64,000 bases of DNA from Streptomyces curacoi (GTDB lineage Bacteria; Actinomycetota; Actinomycetes; Streptomycetales; Streptomycetaceae), in contig NZ_KQ947985.1 of NCBI RefSeq assembly GCF_001513975.1, positions 496,001 to 560,000 on the forward strand, given 5' to 3'. This document shows positions 40,952 through 49,762 of this stretch, piece after piece. Below the pieces are notes generated by a model. The model worked only from the letters and a program-made list of their open reading frames with translations. It did no database searches and had not been told where the DNA came from. Position numbers and translations under genes: made by a program. Every line of letters begins with the position of its first letter. Positions within the stretch are counted from its first letter, which is position 1.

Positions 40952-41952
40952 GCCGCCGCCACCTTCTTCCGCCGGACCAGCGCGACCAGGAACGGCACCC
41001 CGGCCAGCGCGGTCATCACGGCCACCGGCACCTCCGAGGGCCGTACGACGACCCGGCCGAGGACGTCCGCCAGGAGCAGCATCACCGGACCGAGCAGCGC
41101 GGCCATGGGCAGCAGCCAGCGATGCTGCGGGCCCACGAGCGCGCGGGCGATGTGCGGGACGGCGAGGCCCGTGAAGGCGATGGGGCCCGCGGCGGCGACC
41201 GCGGCACCCGTCAGCACCGTCGCGCCCAGGGCACCGGTCGCCCGCAGCAGCGCCACATTGCGGCCGAGGCCGCGGGCGATGTCGTCCCCGAGCGCGAGCG
41301 CGTCCAGCCCGCGGGCCATGGCCAGCACCAGCAGCAGTCCGGCGAGCAGAAAGGGCCAGACCTGGCCCGCGATCGACGCGTCGCGCCCACTGATCGAACC
41401 GACGTCCCAGAAGCGGAACTCGTCCAAGGCCCGGGCGTTGGTCGTCAGGACCGCCGAGATGAGGGAGGCGAGGAACGCGTTCATGGCGGCCCCCGCGAGG
41501 GCCAGCTTGACCGGCGAGGCACCGCCCCGCCCCCCGCTGGCGACGGCGTAGATGCACACCGCGGCGAGGCCGGCGCCCACGAACGCGTACCAGACGTACC
41601 CGGTCAGCGAGTGCACCCCGGCGAAGGCGATGGCGCAGACCACGCCCAGCGAGGCCCCCTGGCTGATGCCCAGGATGCCCGGCTCGGCGATCGGGTTGCG
41701 GGTGATGCCCTGCAGAACCGTTCCGGCGACGGCGAGTGCGAGGCCGACCAGCACACCGATGACCGTCCGCGGCACCCGCAGCGACCGTACGACCTGCGCG
41801 TCGTCGCTCATACCGCCGTGTACCAGGGCCTCCCAGACCACCGAGGGGGCGATCGCGCGGCTGCCGACGGCGAGACTCAGCATCACTGCCGACAGCAACA
41901 GCAGAAGGCCGAAGGCCATCCACCCCACGCGGCGGCTTGCGGCTCCTGACAT
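40948..41952 (-). CDS. FecCD-family siderophore permease, subunit 1
   Basis: 334 residues. VLQGITRNPIAEPGILGISQ and AAAGPIAFTGLAVPHIAR mark the family. ATG 41952 has GGAGAGGG upstream; a TTG nine codons earlier lies inside the iron box. First gene of the operon, so this promoter drives permeases and ATPase. Confidence 0.94.
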   Translation of the reverse strand: MSGAASRRVGWMAFGLLLLLSAVMLSLAVGSRAIAPSVVWEALVHGGMSDDAQVVRSLRVPRTVIGVLVGLALAVAGTVLQGITRNPIAEPGILGISQGASLGVVCAIAFAGVHSLTGYVWYAFVGAGLAAVCIYAVASGGRGGASPVKLALAGAAMNAFLASLISAVLTTNARALDEFRFWDVGSISGRDASIAGQVWPFLLAGLLLVLAMARGLDALALGDDIARGLGRNVALLRATGALGATVLTGAAVAAAGPIAFTGLAVPHIARALVGPQHRWLLPMAALLGPVMLLLADVLGRVVVRPSEVPVAVMTALAGVPFLVALVRRKKVAAA

Positions 41953-41971
41953 CCACCCTCTCCGTAATCCC

Positions 41972-41990
41972 TTAGCCAAGGCTGGCCTAA
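41972..41990. promoter_or_regulatory. Iron box of the siderophore permease operon
   Basis: TTAGCCAAGGCTGGCCTAA, matching the DtxR/DmdR consensus at the arms TTAG/CTAA and the central GGCT. 20 bases upstream of the ATG. Confidence 0.85.
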
Positions 41991-42072
41991 GACTACGTGG
42001 GGCTTCCGGGCCGTCGCGGCCGACGTCGCAGGCGCGGCAGGAGGCGCGGCAGGGGGTCCCCGGCCCGCCTCC

Positions 42073-42939
42073 TCAGTAGAGGATCGAGGGCAGATACGCC
42101 CCAGTTGGCTCGTTGTAGAGACCGATGGTCATCAAGCTCAGCAGCTGCACCACTTTGAGGCCGTTGGCCAGGCACCAGCCGAGCAGCACGCTGTTGCTCG
42201 CGGGCACGAGGATGCCCGGGCCGCCGAAGGCGCGAGCCGAGCCGATCAGGGCCTGGAGGTCGGTGGTGGTCTCGGCCACCGCGTGCGCGAAGAACGCCAG
42301 ATCGGTGGCGTAGCCCGTGACGCGCCCGTCGTGCTCGACGACCCGGGCCGTGCCTTGTTTGAGCGCGTCGACGACCTCGCCGCCCCGGTCGACGCCGTGG
42401 ACCCGTCGGCACAGGTCGTTGCAGGCTCTGAGGTCGGCGTCCGTGGCCTCCCGAACGGTGTGCCCGGGCACCACACGCGCCACGGCCGGCCCCTGCATGC
42501 ACGCGACCGTTTCCCGGAACGCGAAGCCCAGGCTCGCGTAGAGCGAGAACGACCTGTTGTGGTACCCGCTCTGCAACAGCCGGATCCCCGGCACCCGGCG
42601 CTCGGCGGCCCGGTTCATCACGTCCAGCATCAGCCGGCGGCCCACCCCGCGGTTCTGCACGGCGGGATCGATGGTGATGGGCCCGACGCCCACGACGGCC
42701 GAGCGCTCGTCGAGGAAGTTGCTCCCGACGACCCGGCCGTCGAGTTCGGCGACGACGCTGTAGAACCCCGGGTGGGTCAGGCCCGCCTCGATCAGCGCGA
42801 CACCGACTTCGAGGTTGGGAACGTCGGGTGGAAAAGCATGCTCACGGGCGATCTCGGCAAAGGCCTCGAAGCAGATCCTGCCGCACTCCGCGGCGTCGTC
42901 CGCGGTGCCTGGACGCAGTACGAGATCCACGACGGCCAT
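42073..42939 (-). CDS. Tandem GNAT-family acetyltransferase
   Basis: 288 residues. First GNAT domain with acetyl-CoA loop VQNRGVGRRLMLDVM (Q/R-x-x-G-x-G/A, about residues 105-120); a second, degenerate domain (REATDADLRACNDLCRRVHG) lacks a clear CoA loop. ATG 42939 is used (GGAAGGGG directly upstream, slightly close); GTG four codons later is a fair alternative. Substrate unknown. Confidence 0.82.
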   Translation of the reverse strand: MAVVDLVLRPGTADDAAECGRICFEAFAEIAREHAFPPDVPNLEVGVALIEAGLTHPGFYSVVAELDGRVVGSNFLDERSAVVGVGPITIDPAVQNRGVGRRLMLDVMNRAAERRVPGIRLLQSGYHNRSFSLYASLGFAFRETVACMQGPAVARVVPGHTVREATDADLRACNDLCRRVHGVDRGGEVVDALKQGTARVVEHDGRVTGYATDLAFFAHAVAETTTDLQALIGSARAFGGPGILVPASNSVLLGWCLANGLKVVQLLSLMTIGLYNEPTGAYLPSILY

Positions 42940-43173
42940 CCCCTTCCGTGCGCCGCCCCTGCGCACCGCAGGAGCTACGCAGGCGGGGCAAGGTCCCTGC
43001 CGGAGGCGCCGGGGGTTGAGTGCGGGAGGTTCTGGACGGCGCGGGCCGTACCGGCCTCGTGCGGCTCGCGGCTCTTGGCCGAACCGCTCGCCCTACGGGA
43101 CGCGGTTCCTGCGTACGGCCCGCACACAGGCCGGGTGCCACATCCTGCGGCGTTCCACACCGCGCGCCCCGGA

Positions 43174-43683
43174 TTACCTGCCGTCGTCCTCGAAACCGGC
43201 CTCGGCGAGTGCCAGCATGTGCGCGGCCGTCAGGGCGTTGCGCGGATCGGCGGCCGTGTTCAGCAGCCAGGCCGCCGCCGCGACCGACTCGCCGGGCGGG
43301 ATGACCAGCAGCTCCCAGCGGCCCACCGCGCCACAGTCCAGGACGATGGCGTGCGCCTCCGCGTCCACGGCCGACAGGGTCACGTCGATCACCCTGCTCG
43401 GCGCCAAGACCGTGCGCGGGGCGTCGGGCCAGGCGACGGCGTCCACGATGACACGGGCGACGGTGCCGCGCCCGGGGTCCAGTGAGCCGACCAGGGCGGG
43501 CAGCTCCAGCTCCAGCAGGTCGCAGCGCGGCCACCAGGCCCCGTCCAGCGGACCGCGGCCGGCGCCCGGGGCGAGTGCCAGCCGGGCGAGGGGCATCCGG
43601 TAGGTGTGTGCTCCCTCAGGGGAGCCACCCTCGTCCGACGTGCCGGTGACGTTCATCATGCGGTCCCGTCCCGAGCGGCTCAT
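43174..43683 (-). CDS. DUF5994 family protein, paralogue 1
   Basis: 169 residues. The mark of the family is LDGAWWPRC-DLLELELPALVGSL, followed by a beta-rich half with GAVGRWELLVIPPGES. Cytoplasmic, no known function; common in Streptomyces near osmotic/sigma-B-type stress genes. Two paralogues lie at 48395 and 52918. ATG 43683 used; ATG 43659 is the other choice. Confidence 0.82.
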   Translation of the reverse strand: MSRSGRDRMMNVTGTSDEGGSPEGAHTYRMPLARLALAPGAGRGPLDGAWWPRCDLLELELPALVGSLDPGRGTVARVIVDAVAWPDAPRTVLAPSRVIDVTLSAVDAEAHAIVLDCGAVGRWELLVIPPGESVAAAAWLLNTAADPRNALTAAHMLALAEAGFEDDGR

Positions 43684-43866
43684 GGCCGTTCGCTTCCGCC
43701 GTACGCCGAGAACGGCACCGCCATGGTCGCGCTGCGCGAGATGCCCTCGGTGGAACCAGCGTACGTGCGGGCCGCCGGCCCGCGCCGTCCGAAGCCCGGA
43801 TGGGCCGGAAGGTGCCGGTGCGAGACGACGACCCGAGCGGAACGAGGAGAGCGCGGCGCCGGGGCC

Positions 43867-44271
43867 TCACTGGTCCGAGTAGCCGATGTCCCCGATGGTC
43901 CACGCGCTCACGTCCTCCAGCGCGACGCGGTACATGCCTCCCGTCTCGGGGATGCCGAAGCTCCCCTGGAGGATCCGGGCGACGTGGAAGTGGAGGTGCG
44001 TGGGCGGGCCGTCACCGTGCTCCGGCGGGCCGTCACCGTGCTCCGGCGGGCGGTCGCCGTTGCCCGGGGGCGGGCTGAACGCGGCGGCGAACCGCCCCAG
44101 GTGCTCGGAGTCCCGCAGGACTTCGGCCACGCGTTCCTTCCACAGGGCTTCCGGGGCGAGCCGTCCCGTGATGACGGCTCCGGGAATCACCACGGTCAGG
44201 GACATCTGACTGCTGTGCTGCGACTCCACCATCGCAGCGATGGCGACGAGCAGGTCGTCAGGGCGCTTCAT
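43867..44271 (-). CDS. GvpU-like gas-vesicle accessory protein
   Basis: 134 residues. LTVVIPGAVITGRL near the N-terminus, HLHFHVARILQG and WTIGDIGYSD near the end resemble GvpU, an accessory protein of gas-vesicle clusters. In the middle is a seven-residue repeat (GDGPPEH, three units) encoded by 21-bp DNA repeats at 44003-44065. No other gvp gene is in the window, so it is either isolated or has another job. Confidence 0.65.
   Translation of the reverse strand: MKRPDDLLVAIAAMVESQHSSQMSLTVVIPGAVITGRLAPEALWKERVAEVLRDSEHLGRFAAAFSPPPGNGDRPPEHGDGPPEHGDGPPTHLHFHVARILQGSFGIPETGGMYRVALEDVSAWTIGDIGYSDQ
44003..44065. repeat. 21-bp in-frame tandem repeat in the GvpU-like gene
   Basis: Two perfect copies (44003-44023, 44024-44044, starting GGCGGGCCGTCACCGTGC) and a third degenerate one. 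Unit length is a multiple of three, so copy-number changes would alter protein length without frameshift. Confidence 0.9.
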
Positions 44272-44326
44272 GTCTCGGGAGCCTAGCCCGACGACGGGTG
44301 TCGGCGCACGGCCGGAAGCCGAGTCG

Positions 44327-44614
44327 TCACCAGCCCAGCATGCCTTCGTCGGGACGCGCGTTGCCGGCCGACCTGACCGGAGGGGTGTCGTGGCAGGTGA
44401 AACCGAGGCGGGTCAGTGCCCGGCGCATCTCACCCGAGGTGAAGTCACGGCGGTCCTGTTTGGTGATCACTTCCCCGACCTGCATCACGGGGTAGACGCG
44501 GCGGCCGATGGTCACGGCCACGCCGGTGACCGGTTCCGGCTTGATGCCGCTCATCGACTGCTCGACCTCACTCTTGATCAGGTCGAAGGGGAAACGGGCG
44601 ATGACACAACGCAT
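44327..44614 (-). CDS. SCO5918-family small protein
   Basis: 95 residues beginning MRCVIARFPFDLIKSEVEQS, with KPEPVTGVAVTIGRRVYPV and KQDRRDFTSGEMRRALTRLG. This pattern is that of a conserved streptomycete family (SCO5918 type, from memory). ATG 44614 has GGAGG 6 bases upstream; an ATG four codons earlier lacks spacing. Function unknown. Confidence 0.75.
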   Translation of the reverse strand: MRCVIARFPFDLIKSEVEQSMSGIKPEPVTGVAVTIGRRVYPVMQVGEVITKQDRRDFTSGEMRRALTRLGFTCHDTPPVRSAGNARPDEGMLGW

Positions 44615-44687
44615 GGATGCCTCCACAGAGTTGGGGGATAAACACCGAAGGGGCCGACCGTGCGACGGCGGTCAGTGGCGGTCAGTA

Positions 44688-45092
44688 TCAGTAGGGGAGC
44701 GCGAGGACGCCCAGGGCATAGCCGTGCTCGTCGATCACGGGGGACACGTCCAGGGCCCGGCCCCGCATCGCGGCCTCGGCCTCGCCGAGTTCGGCCCCGG
44801 AGGAGGTGAACGGCCCGCGGTCCAGCGGGATGTCCCGCAGCCGCGTCCGGTCGCCGTACCACGAGCCGCCGCGGTACGCGGAGAGCTGGGCCAGGGTGAC
44901 AAGACCCGTGCACCGCCCGTCGTCGTCCTGGAGGAGCAGGTGCGGGACGCGGGCGCCGAGGAGCACGGACAGGGCCACGTCGACGGTCATGTGGCCGTCC
45001 ACCTGGGGTCCGGGGGCGTCCATGGCGTCACGGGCGGTCAGGCCGGTGCCGTCGGCGGGCCGGGCCTGCGCCGGGGTCGGAATCGGCGTCAA
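44688..45092 (-). CDS. CBS-domain protein with TTG start
   Basis: 134 residues. A CBS pair: first motif ARDAMDAPGPQVDGHMTVD to LVTLAQLSAY, second from RDIPLDRGPF to VSPVIDEHGYALGVLAL. Likely binds adenosine nucleotides and acts as a soluble regulator. TTG 45092 is chosen because GAGGAG lies 6 bases upstream; the GTG/ATG extension to 45146 has no site and no family match. Confidence 0.75.
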   Translation of the reverse strand: MTPIPTPAQARPADGTGLTARDAMDAPGPQVDGHMTVDVALSVLLGARVPHLLLQDDDGRCTGLVTLAQLSAYRGGSWYGDRTRLRDIPLDRGPFTSSGAELGEAEAAMRGRALDVSPVIDEHGYALGVLALPY

Positions 45093-45169
45093 GGGCTTCT
45101 CCTCTTCGTCGGGTCGGCAGGACGGGCCACGGCCCGTCCCGACCACGGGGAGCGGATGTGCGTGCCGGA

Positions 45170-46675
45170 CTAGGGGTCGTTGCGCGGAGCGGAGCGCTGG
45201 CTTCGGACGGCGGTCCGTCCGGCCCCGCCCCGGCCCGCGGCCCGTCCCCTGCGGCCACGACCGCCGCGTCCCTTCCGGCCGGGATCGGCTGATCCCGTGC
45301 GGTCGCCCGGCCCGGCGGCCGGTGCGGTGACGGTGACGGGCACGCCGGAGGGGGTCCGGGCGCCGGTGATGCGATGCAGTGCGTCCTCGCCCGGGCGGAT
45401 CTGGGCGGTGCGCGGCGTGATGCCGGCGTCGGCCATCAGACGGTCCACCGCGCGCCGCTGGTGCGGCAGGACGAGGGTGACGACGGTGCCGGACTCGCCG
45501 GCGCGGGCGGTACGGCCGCCGCGGTGCAGATAGTCCTTGTGGTCGCCGGGAGGGTCGACGTTCACGACGAGGTCGAGATCGTCGACGTGGATCCCGCGGG
45601 CGGCGACGTTGGTGGCGACCAGGGCCGTGACATGGCCGTCCTTGAACTGGGCGAGCGTCCGGTTGCGCTGCGGCTGGGACTTGCCGCCGTGCAGGGCGGA
45701 GGCGCGCACACCGACGGACAGCAGGTGCTTGGCCAGCCGCTCCGCCGCGTGCTTGGTGTCCAGGAACATGATCACTCGGCCGTCGCGGGCGGCGATCTCG
45801 GTCGCGGCGGCGTGCTTGTCGGCGTCGCGCACGTGCAGCAGATGGTGGTCCATGGTGCTGACGGCGCCCGCGGACGGATCGACCGAGTGCACCACGGGGT
45901 CGTGGAGGTAGCGGCGCACCAGGAGGTCGATGTTGCGGTCCAGGGTGGCCGAGAACAGCAACCGCTGGCCGCCGGGGGCCACTTGGTCGAGCAGCGCGGT
46001 CACCTGGGGCATGAAGCCCATGTCGGCCATCTGGTCGGCCTCGTCCAGGACGGTGACGCCGACGTCGTCCAGCCGGCAGTCGCCCCGCTCGATGAGGTCC
46101 TTGAGGCGGCCGGGCGTCGCCACGACGACCTCGGCGCCGCCGCGCAGGGCACTGGCCTGGCGGCCGATCGCCATGCCGCCCACCACGGTGGCGAGCCGCA
46201 GGCGCAGGGCGCGGGCGTAGGGGGCGAGCGCGTCGGTGACCTGCTGGGCGAGTTCCCGGGTGGGTACGAGTACGAGCGCGAGCGGCTGCCGGGGCTGGGC
46301 TCGCTGTCCGTCCAGCCGGGCCAGTACGGGCAGGCCGAAGGCGAGCGTCTTGCCCGAGCCCGTGCGCCCGCGGCCCAGTACATCCCGTCCGGCCAGCGCG
46401 TTCGGCAGTGTGGCGGCCTGGATCGGGAAGGGCACGGTCACGCCCTCGGCGCCGAGCGCGCTCAGCAGCCGGACGGGCATGTCCAGTTCGGCGAACGTGG
46501 CGACCGCCGGCAGCGGCTCGGTGAGGGTGACCGGAAGGGTGAACTCCTGCGGGCGTGTCGTGACGCGTGTCCGTGGGCCACCGTTGCGCCCGGTGGCCGG
46601 GCGGGGACTCTGCCGGCCCTTCTCCTGGGCGCGGAAGCGGCCGGCGCTACGGCCGGTACGGCGGGTGCGGTTCAT
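45170..46675 (-). CDS. DEAD-box RNA helicase (RhlE/CsdA-like)
   Basis: 501 residues. Motifs in order: Q-motif region PFPIQAATLP, I RTGSGKT, Ia PTRELAQQ, Ib TPGRL, II DEAD, III SAT, V ARGIHVDDL, VI HRGGRTARAG. The C-terminal 60 residues are Arg/Gly-rich (RGGRGRRGRAAGRGG), an RNA-binding tail. ATG 46675 has GGAAGG 9 bases upstream. Lies directly downstream of, and codirectional with, the cold-shock gene, suggesting joint RNA-unfolding roles in the cold. A strong terminator separates them. Confidence 0.94.
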   Translation of the reverse strand: MNRTRRTGRSAGRFRAQEKGRQSPRPATGRNGGPRTRVTTRPQEFTLPVTLTEPLPAVATFAELDMPVRLLSALGAEGVTVPFPIQAATLPNALAGRDVLGRGRTGSGKTLAFGLPVLARLDGQRAQPRQPLALVLVPTRELAQQVTDALAPYARALRLRLATVVGGMAIGRQASALRGGAEVVVATPGRLKDLIERGDCRLDDVGVTVLDEADQMADMGFMPQVTALLDQVAPGGQRLLFSATLDRNIDLLVRRYLHDPVVHSVDPSAGAVSTMDHHLLHVRDADKHAAATEIAARDGRVIMFLDTKHAAERLAKHLLSVGVRASALHGGKSQPQRNRTLAQFKDGHVTALVATNVAARGIHVDDLDLVVNVDPPGDHKDYLHRGGRTARAGESGTVVTLVLPHQRRAVDRLMADAGITPRTAQIRPGEDALHRITGARTPSGVPVTVTAPAAGPGDRTGSADPGRKGRGGRGRRGRAAGRGGAGRTAVRSQRSAPRNDP

Positions 46676-46851
46676 GATGGAACCTTCCTCGATGCGGCGT
46701 ATCGAGGAATTCCGTCCAGCGGTACACAGCCGCATGAGGATTCACAAGAATGAGCCGAGGGAATGCGAAAGTCGGCCCTCTCGGCACTGAAGCCGGGGGT
46801 TGTGAAGAATGCGAGAGATCCGGGAATCCCGGGAATCTGGAAAGTAACGAG

Positions 46852-46884
46852 CTGGGGCCCGCACCCCAAGAGTGCGGGCCCCAG
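46852..46884 (-). terminator. Strong intrinsic terminator after the cold-shock gene
   Basis: 13-bp perfect stem CTGGGGCCCGCAC/GTGCGGGCCCCAG with a 7-base loop, 20 bases past the csp stop. On the minus strand it is followed by a T-rich stretch (CGTTACTTTCC), the best intrinsic terminator in the window. Confidence 0.9.
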
Positions 46885-46903
46885 TCACATGTTCGCGTCA
46901 GCG

Positions 46904-47107
46904 TCAGGCGGGAACGATGTTCTCGGCCTGCGGGCCCTTCTGGCCCTGCGTGACGTCGAAGGTAACCTTCTGGCCTTCCTGAAGCTCGCGGAAGCCGGAG
47001 GTGGCGATGTTCGAGTAGTGGGCGAACACGTCAGCGCCGCCGCCGTCCTGCTCGATGAAGCCGAAGCCCTTTTCCGCGTTGAACCACTTCACGGTGCCAG
47101 ATGCCAT
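46904..47107 (-). CDS. Cold-shock protein, CspA family
   Basis: 67 residues, one OB-fold. RNP1 KGFGFIEQ and RNP2 DVFAHYS are intact. Binds single-stranded RNA as a chaperone. GGGAGA precedes the ATG by 8 bases. Upstream 47108-47338 holds no gene; the piece 47190-47260 is A+T-rich for this genome and probably contains the promoter and a long leader of the kind that controls csp expression, with TCCGGAAAG repeated twice. Confidence 0.96.
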   Translation of the reverse strand: MASGTVKWFNAEKGFGFIEQDGGGADVFAHYSNIATSGFRELQEGQKVTFDVTQGQKGPQAENIVPA

Positions 47108-47338
47108 ATTGAATCTCCCTTGGGGGGCAGTGCCGGAATCCGCACTTTACGGATCCGAGTCGCCGCGATGATCACCCCTCCGGAAAGATCCGGAAAGCTC
47201 TGCAAAGAATAAAATCTCTGGCAACCAAAACTGCAACTGCTATCACGCTAACACAGATCGAGTGGAAGGCCCCACGGTTTTTCGGGGTCGATCAGGCGTT
47301 CTCATCCCGTGGCAGCCCGTATTTCTGTAGCGGCGGGA

Positions 47339-47677
47339 CTAGGTATCCGCACCGTGCTCGCCCAGCCTCCGGCGCATTTCCCGGTTCAGGCGGAGGGCGT
47401 CGTCGAGCTGGTCCTCAAGCGAGATGATGCGGCAGGCGGCCTCGATGGGAGTCCCCTGGTCGACCAGCTCACGGGCCCGGGCAGCGATGCGCAACTGGCG
47501 GCGGGAGTACCGGCGGTGGCCGCCTTCCGAACGCAGCGGAGTGATCAGCTCCGCCTCGCCGATGGCCCGCAGGAAGGCCGGGGTGATGCCGAGAACGTCG
47601 GCGGCCCGCCCCATGGTGTAGGCGGGGTAGTCGTCGTCGTCGAGGTTCCCGGCGACCGGGGCGTTGTCAGCGGGCAT
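47339..47677 (-). CDS. MerR-family HTH regulator (HspR-like)
   Basis: 112 residues. Winged HTH YTMGRAADVLGITPAFLRAI followed by SEGGHRRYSRRQ, then a coiled coil ACRIISLEDQLDDALRLNRE. No metal-binding cysteines, so stress- rather than metal-responsive. ATG 47677 has AAAGG 5 bases upstream. Confidence 0.88.
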   Translation of the reverse strand: MPADNAPVAGNLDDDDYPAYTMGRAADVLGITPAFLRAIGEAELITPLRSEGGHRRYSRRQLRIAARARELVDQGTPIEAACRIISLEDQLDDALRLNREMRRRLGEHGADT

Positions 47678-47846
47678 AGCACCTTTGTTTCGGGGACGCG
47701 GCCAGGTGCCCGGGCGTGTGCGGCGCCCGTGCTGCGAAGGACTCGGCACCCTCTGCCTGGTGCGACAACCCTAACTCCGGCAGGCGCGAGGATGTGGCCC
47801 CGCCGCAGCAGACTTTCCGCTGCCGCGCGGGCAGGGCCGCGCACGG

Positions 47847-48020
47847 TCAGCGCACCGGGCGCCGGCGGGCGCGCCGGGACATCACCACGCCGACGAACGC
47901 GAGATCGGCCACGAAGAGCACGATGCCGATGGTCAGCAGGTACCCGAGGCCGTCCGCCGTGGCACCGATGATCCCCAGGGCGACGGCCCCCAGCAGGACC
48001 AGCAGAAAGGTCACCGGCAC
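47847..48020 (-). CDS. 57-residue two-helix membrane protein
   Basis: Begins VPVTFLLVLLGAVALGIIG, then a second helix LLTIGIVLFVADLAFVGVV and a basic end RRARRRPVR. GTG 48020 is preferred to GTG 48029, since AGGAGG would overlap the latter too closely. Conserved in actinobacteria as a small hydrophobic protein (DUF6458-like); role unknown. Confidence 0.7.
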   Translation of the reverse strand: MPVTFLLVLLGAVALGIIGATADGLGYLLTIGIVLFVADLAFVGVVMSRRARRRPVR

Positions 48021-48041
48021 CCCGACCACCTCCTGGCGCGG

Positions 48042-48398
48042 TCAGCGCCGGGCGAGTTGGCGTTCACCATGCTCACCCGGCCGGTACGCCATGTCGTAGT
48101 AGCGGAAGATCGTCTCCTCCTGCTCGGCGGGCAGTACGTCGTCGGTCCCGATCGACGGTGCCTTGCGCACCGTCCCCTTGGCATGGGTGACCCTGACGTA
48201 CCCGGGGCCCAGGACCGCCTCGTCGAGCGGTACGAAGACCAGACGCTGACGGGTGGGCAGCCCCGTACGGACCGTGGCCATGGTCGGTTCGTCCGTGGCC
48301 GTGTCCACGTAGACCGCTTCGAGGGTGCCGATCTTCCGCCCCTTGGGGTCGACCACGTCGTGTTCGCGCCACTCCCGGACATCGGCCGCGCGGATCAT
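48042..48398 (-). CDS. PRC-barrel domain protein
   Basis: 118 residues. ADVREWREHDVVDPKGRKIG and LVFVPLDEAVLGPGYVRV give the PRC beta-barrel; the C-terminal part is helical (AEQEETIFRYYDMAYRPGE). ATG overlaps the stop of the DUF5994 gene before it (ATGA), so the two are translated together. General stress or RNA/cell-wall role unknown. Confidence 0.87.
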   Translation of the reverse strand: MIRAADVREWREHDVVDPKGRKIGTLEAVYVDTATDEPTMATVRTGLPTRQRLVFVPLDEAVLGPGYVRVTHAKGTVRKAPSIGTDDVLPAEQEETIFRYYDMAYRPGEHGERQLARR

Positions 48399-48904
48399 GC
48401 CCGCTCCGTGTCTCCGCCGCCGGAGGCGGTGGAGAGGGGCTCGGCACCGGTGTCGACGAGTATCCGCCGGGCTCCTTTGACGTTGTCGGCACGCACCGCC
48501 TGGGCCATCGCCGCCCGCGCCGCGGCGGGGGGTGTGTCAGGCGGTACGACGAGCAGGGAGAAGAGGTCCTGATCGCCTCGGGTGACCAGGACGGTGTCGT
48601 CGCCCACGGACGACGCGTCGATGTGCACGACCCGCCCGTCGACGACCAGCCGCGTCGGCAGTCCGTCCCAGGCGGCGGAGTCCAGGCCGACCCGGGAGAC
48701 CGGCCCGAGGTGTTCGGTCAGCGCGCCGATCAGGCCGGGCAGCTCGGCGGCGATGTCACGGGAACGCGGCCACCACGCCCCGTCCAGGACGCCCCGGCGG
48801 TCATGCGTCGTCTCCATCCGCAGGAGGGCCGTCCCGGGGCGCAGGGACTCGTGGGCGCCGTCCGGGAGCAGTCCCGTCGCGGGCGGGGGATCGGTACCGG
48901 GCAC
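48395..48904 (-). CDS. DUF5994 family protein, paralogue 2
   Basis: About 169 residues. Contains VLDGAWWPRSRDIAAELPGL and QDLFSLLVVPPDTPP. GTG 48904 has GGTGAG upstream; GTG 48913 is possible, and the open frame continues to 49054. Coupled to the PRC-barrel gene, which is the only functional hint. Confidence 0.78.
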   Translation of the reverse strand: MPGTDPPPATGLLPDGAHESLRPGTALLRMETTHDRRGVLDGAWWPRSRDIAAELPGLIGALTEHLGPVSRVGLDSAAWDGLPTRLVVDGRVVHIDASSVGDDTVLVTRGDQDLFSLLVVPPDTPPAAARAAMAQAVRADNVKGARRILVDTGAEPLSTASGGGDTERA

Positions 48905-49140
48905 TGTTCTCACCTGCCTGTGCGGTCCCGCCGGCGGCTCCGGGGTACGGGCGCGGCGGGGAGGCCGGGAAGATCTCCTGGTCTTCTCGTTCCACGCTAC
49001 TCCTGCGGCTGTCCGGCGGCCGGACGCACCGGGTACGGGAACCGTGCGCGGCACGCCGCGAGTGAGCGCTCACCGACTCGTCGATCACGCCTGTATCGAC
49101 CCGACTTATCGGCGTGTGTTTCTGGAACAGAGGAGGCGCT

Positions 49141-49185
49141 GTGATCACGAACTCCTCCATCCGCTCCCTGCAACGCATTCCGTAG
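49141..49185 (+). CDS. Possible 14-residue microprotein
   Basis: GTG-to-TAG frame (MITNSSIRSLQRIP) with a perfect AGAGGAGG 5 bases upstream. It lies in the otherwise empty 48905-49204 region between minus-strand genes. The ribosome site is the only strong argument, so confidence is low. Confidence 0.25.
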   Translation: MITNSSIRSLQRIP

Positions 49186-49204
49186 ACCGCGGCGGCGAGG
49201 GCGG

Positions 49205-49642
49205 TCAGCCGGGTGGTTCGGTCCCTGCCGCGTTCGACGGCGTCGGTACGACACCGGGCAGCGGGGCCATCACCCAGGTCCCGTTCTCCCAGGTGACCGT
49301 CTCGGTGACGCGGACGGGTCTGTCCTCGGTACGCGCGGTGCCGACCATGTCGACTCGCCATACCCCCTCGAACTCCGAGGTGCGGCTCCATCGGACGTCC
49401 CAGTCCTGTCCGCCGTACGCCTCGGTCCGGGCGCGGGCGTCCTTGTCGCCCTGAGGGTGGGCGTCGAGAAGGCGGGCCAGGCCGCTCTCGTCCGACTCGT
49501 TGAGGAGCTCCACGTAGTCGTGTAGGAAGCGGTCCTGGTCCGCCAGGTCGGGGGGCTTCACCTCAGCGCCGTCCCCACCACCGCACGCGGTGAGCAGTAC
49601 CGCGCAGAGCACGGCCAGTCGCATTCGGGTACCGCGCCACAC
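49205..49642 (-). CDS. Small lipoprotein of unknown function
   Basis: 145 residues. RMRLAVLCAVLLTACGGG gives a lipobox LLTAC (Cys about 20). The mature part is compact (LHDYVELLNESDESGLARLL, WVMAPLPGVVPTP) and may be an NTF2-like or SnoaL-like fold. GTG 49642 has GAGGAG close upstream; ATG 49624 is the alternative. Confidence 0.7.
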   Translation of the reverse strand: MWRGTRMRLAVLCAVLLTACGGGDGAEVKPPDLADQDRFLHDYVELLNESDESGLARLLDAHPQGDKDARARTEAYGGQDWDVRWSRTSEFEGVWRVDMVGTARTEDRPVRVTETVTWENGTWVMAPLPGVVPTPSNAAGTEPPG

Positions 49643-49762
49643 TGCTCCTCACCGACTTCCGGTAGGTGTTCGTCGAATGGTAGGCGGCGTAGGCGACTTC
49701 ACCACCACCTTGCAGTCGATGGCTCCAACTGTGCTTGAAACCACAGAGCACGTGGAGTTCGT

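Noticed and set aside
40043..41551. 502-codon plus-strand frame opposite the siderophore permeases
   Set aside because: Antisense shadow; the minus strand carries two clear FecCD permeases.
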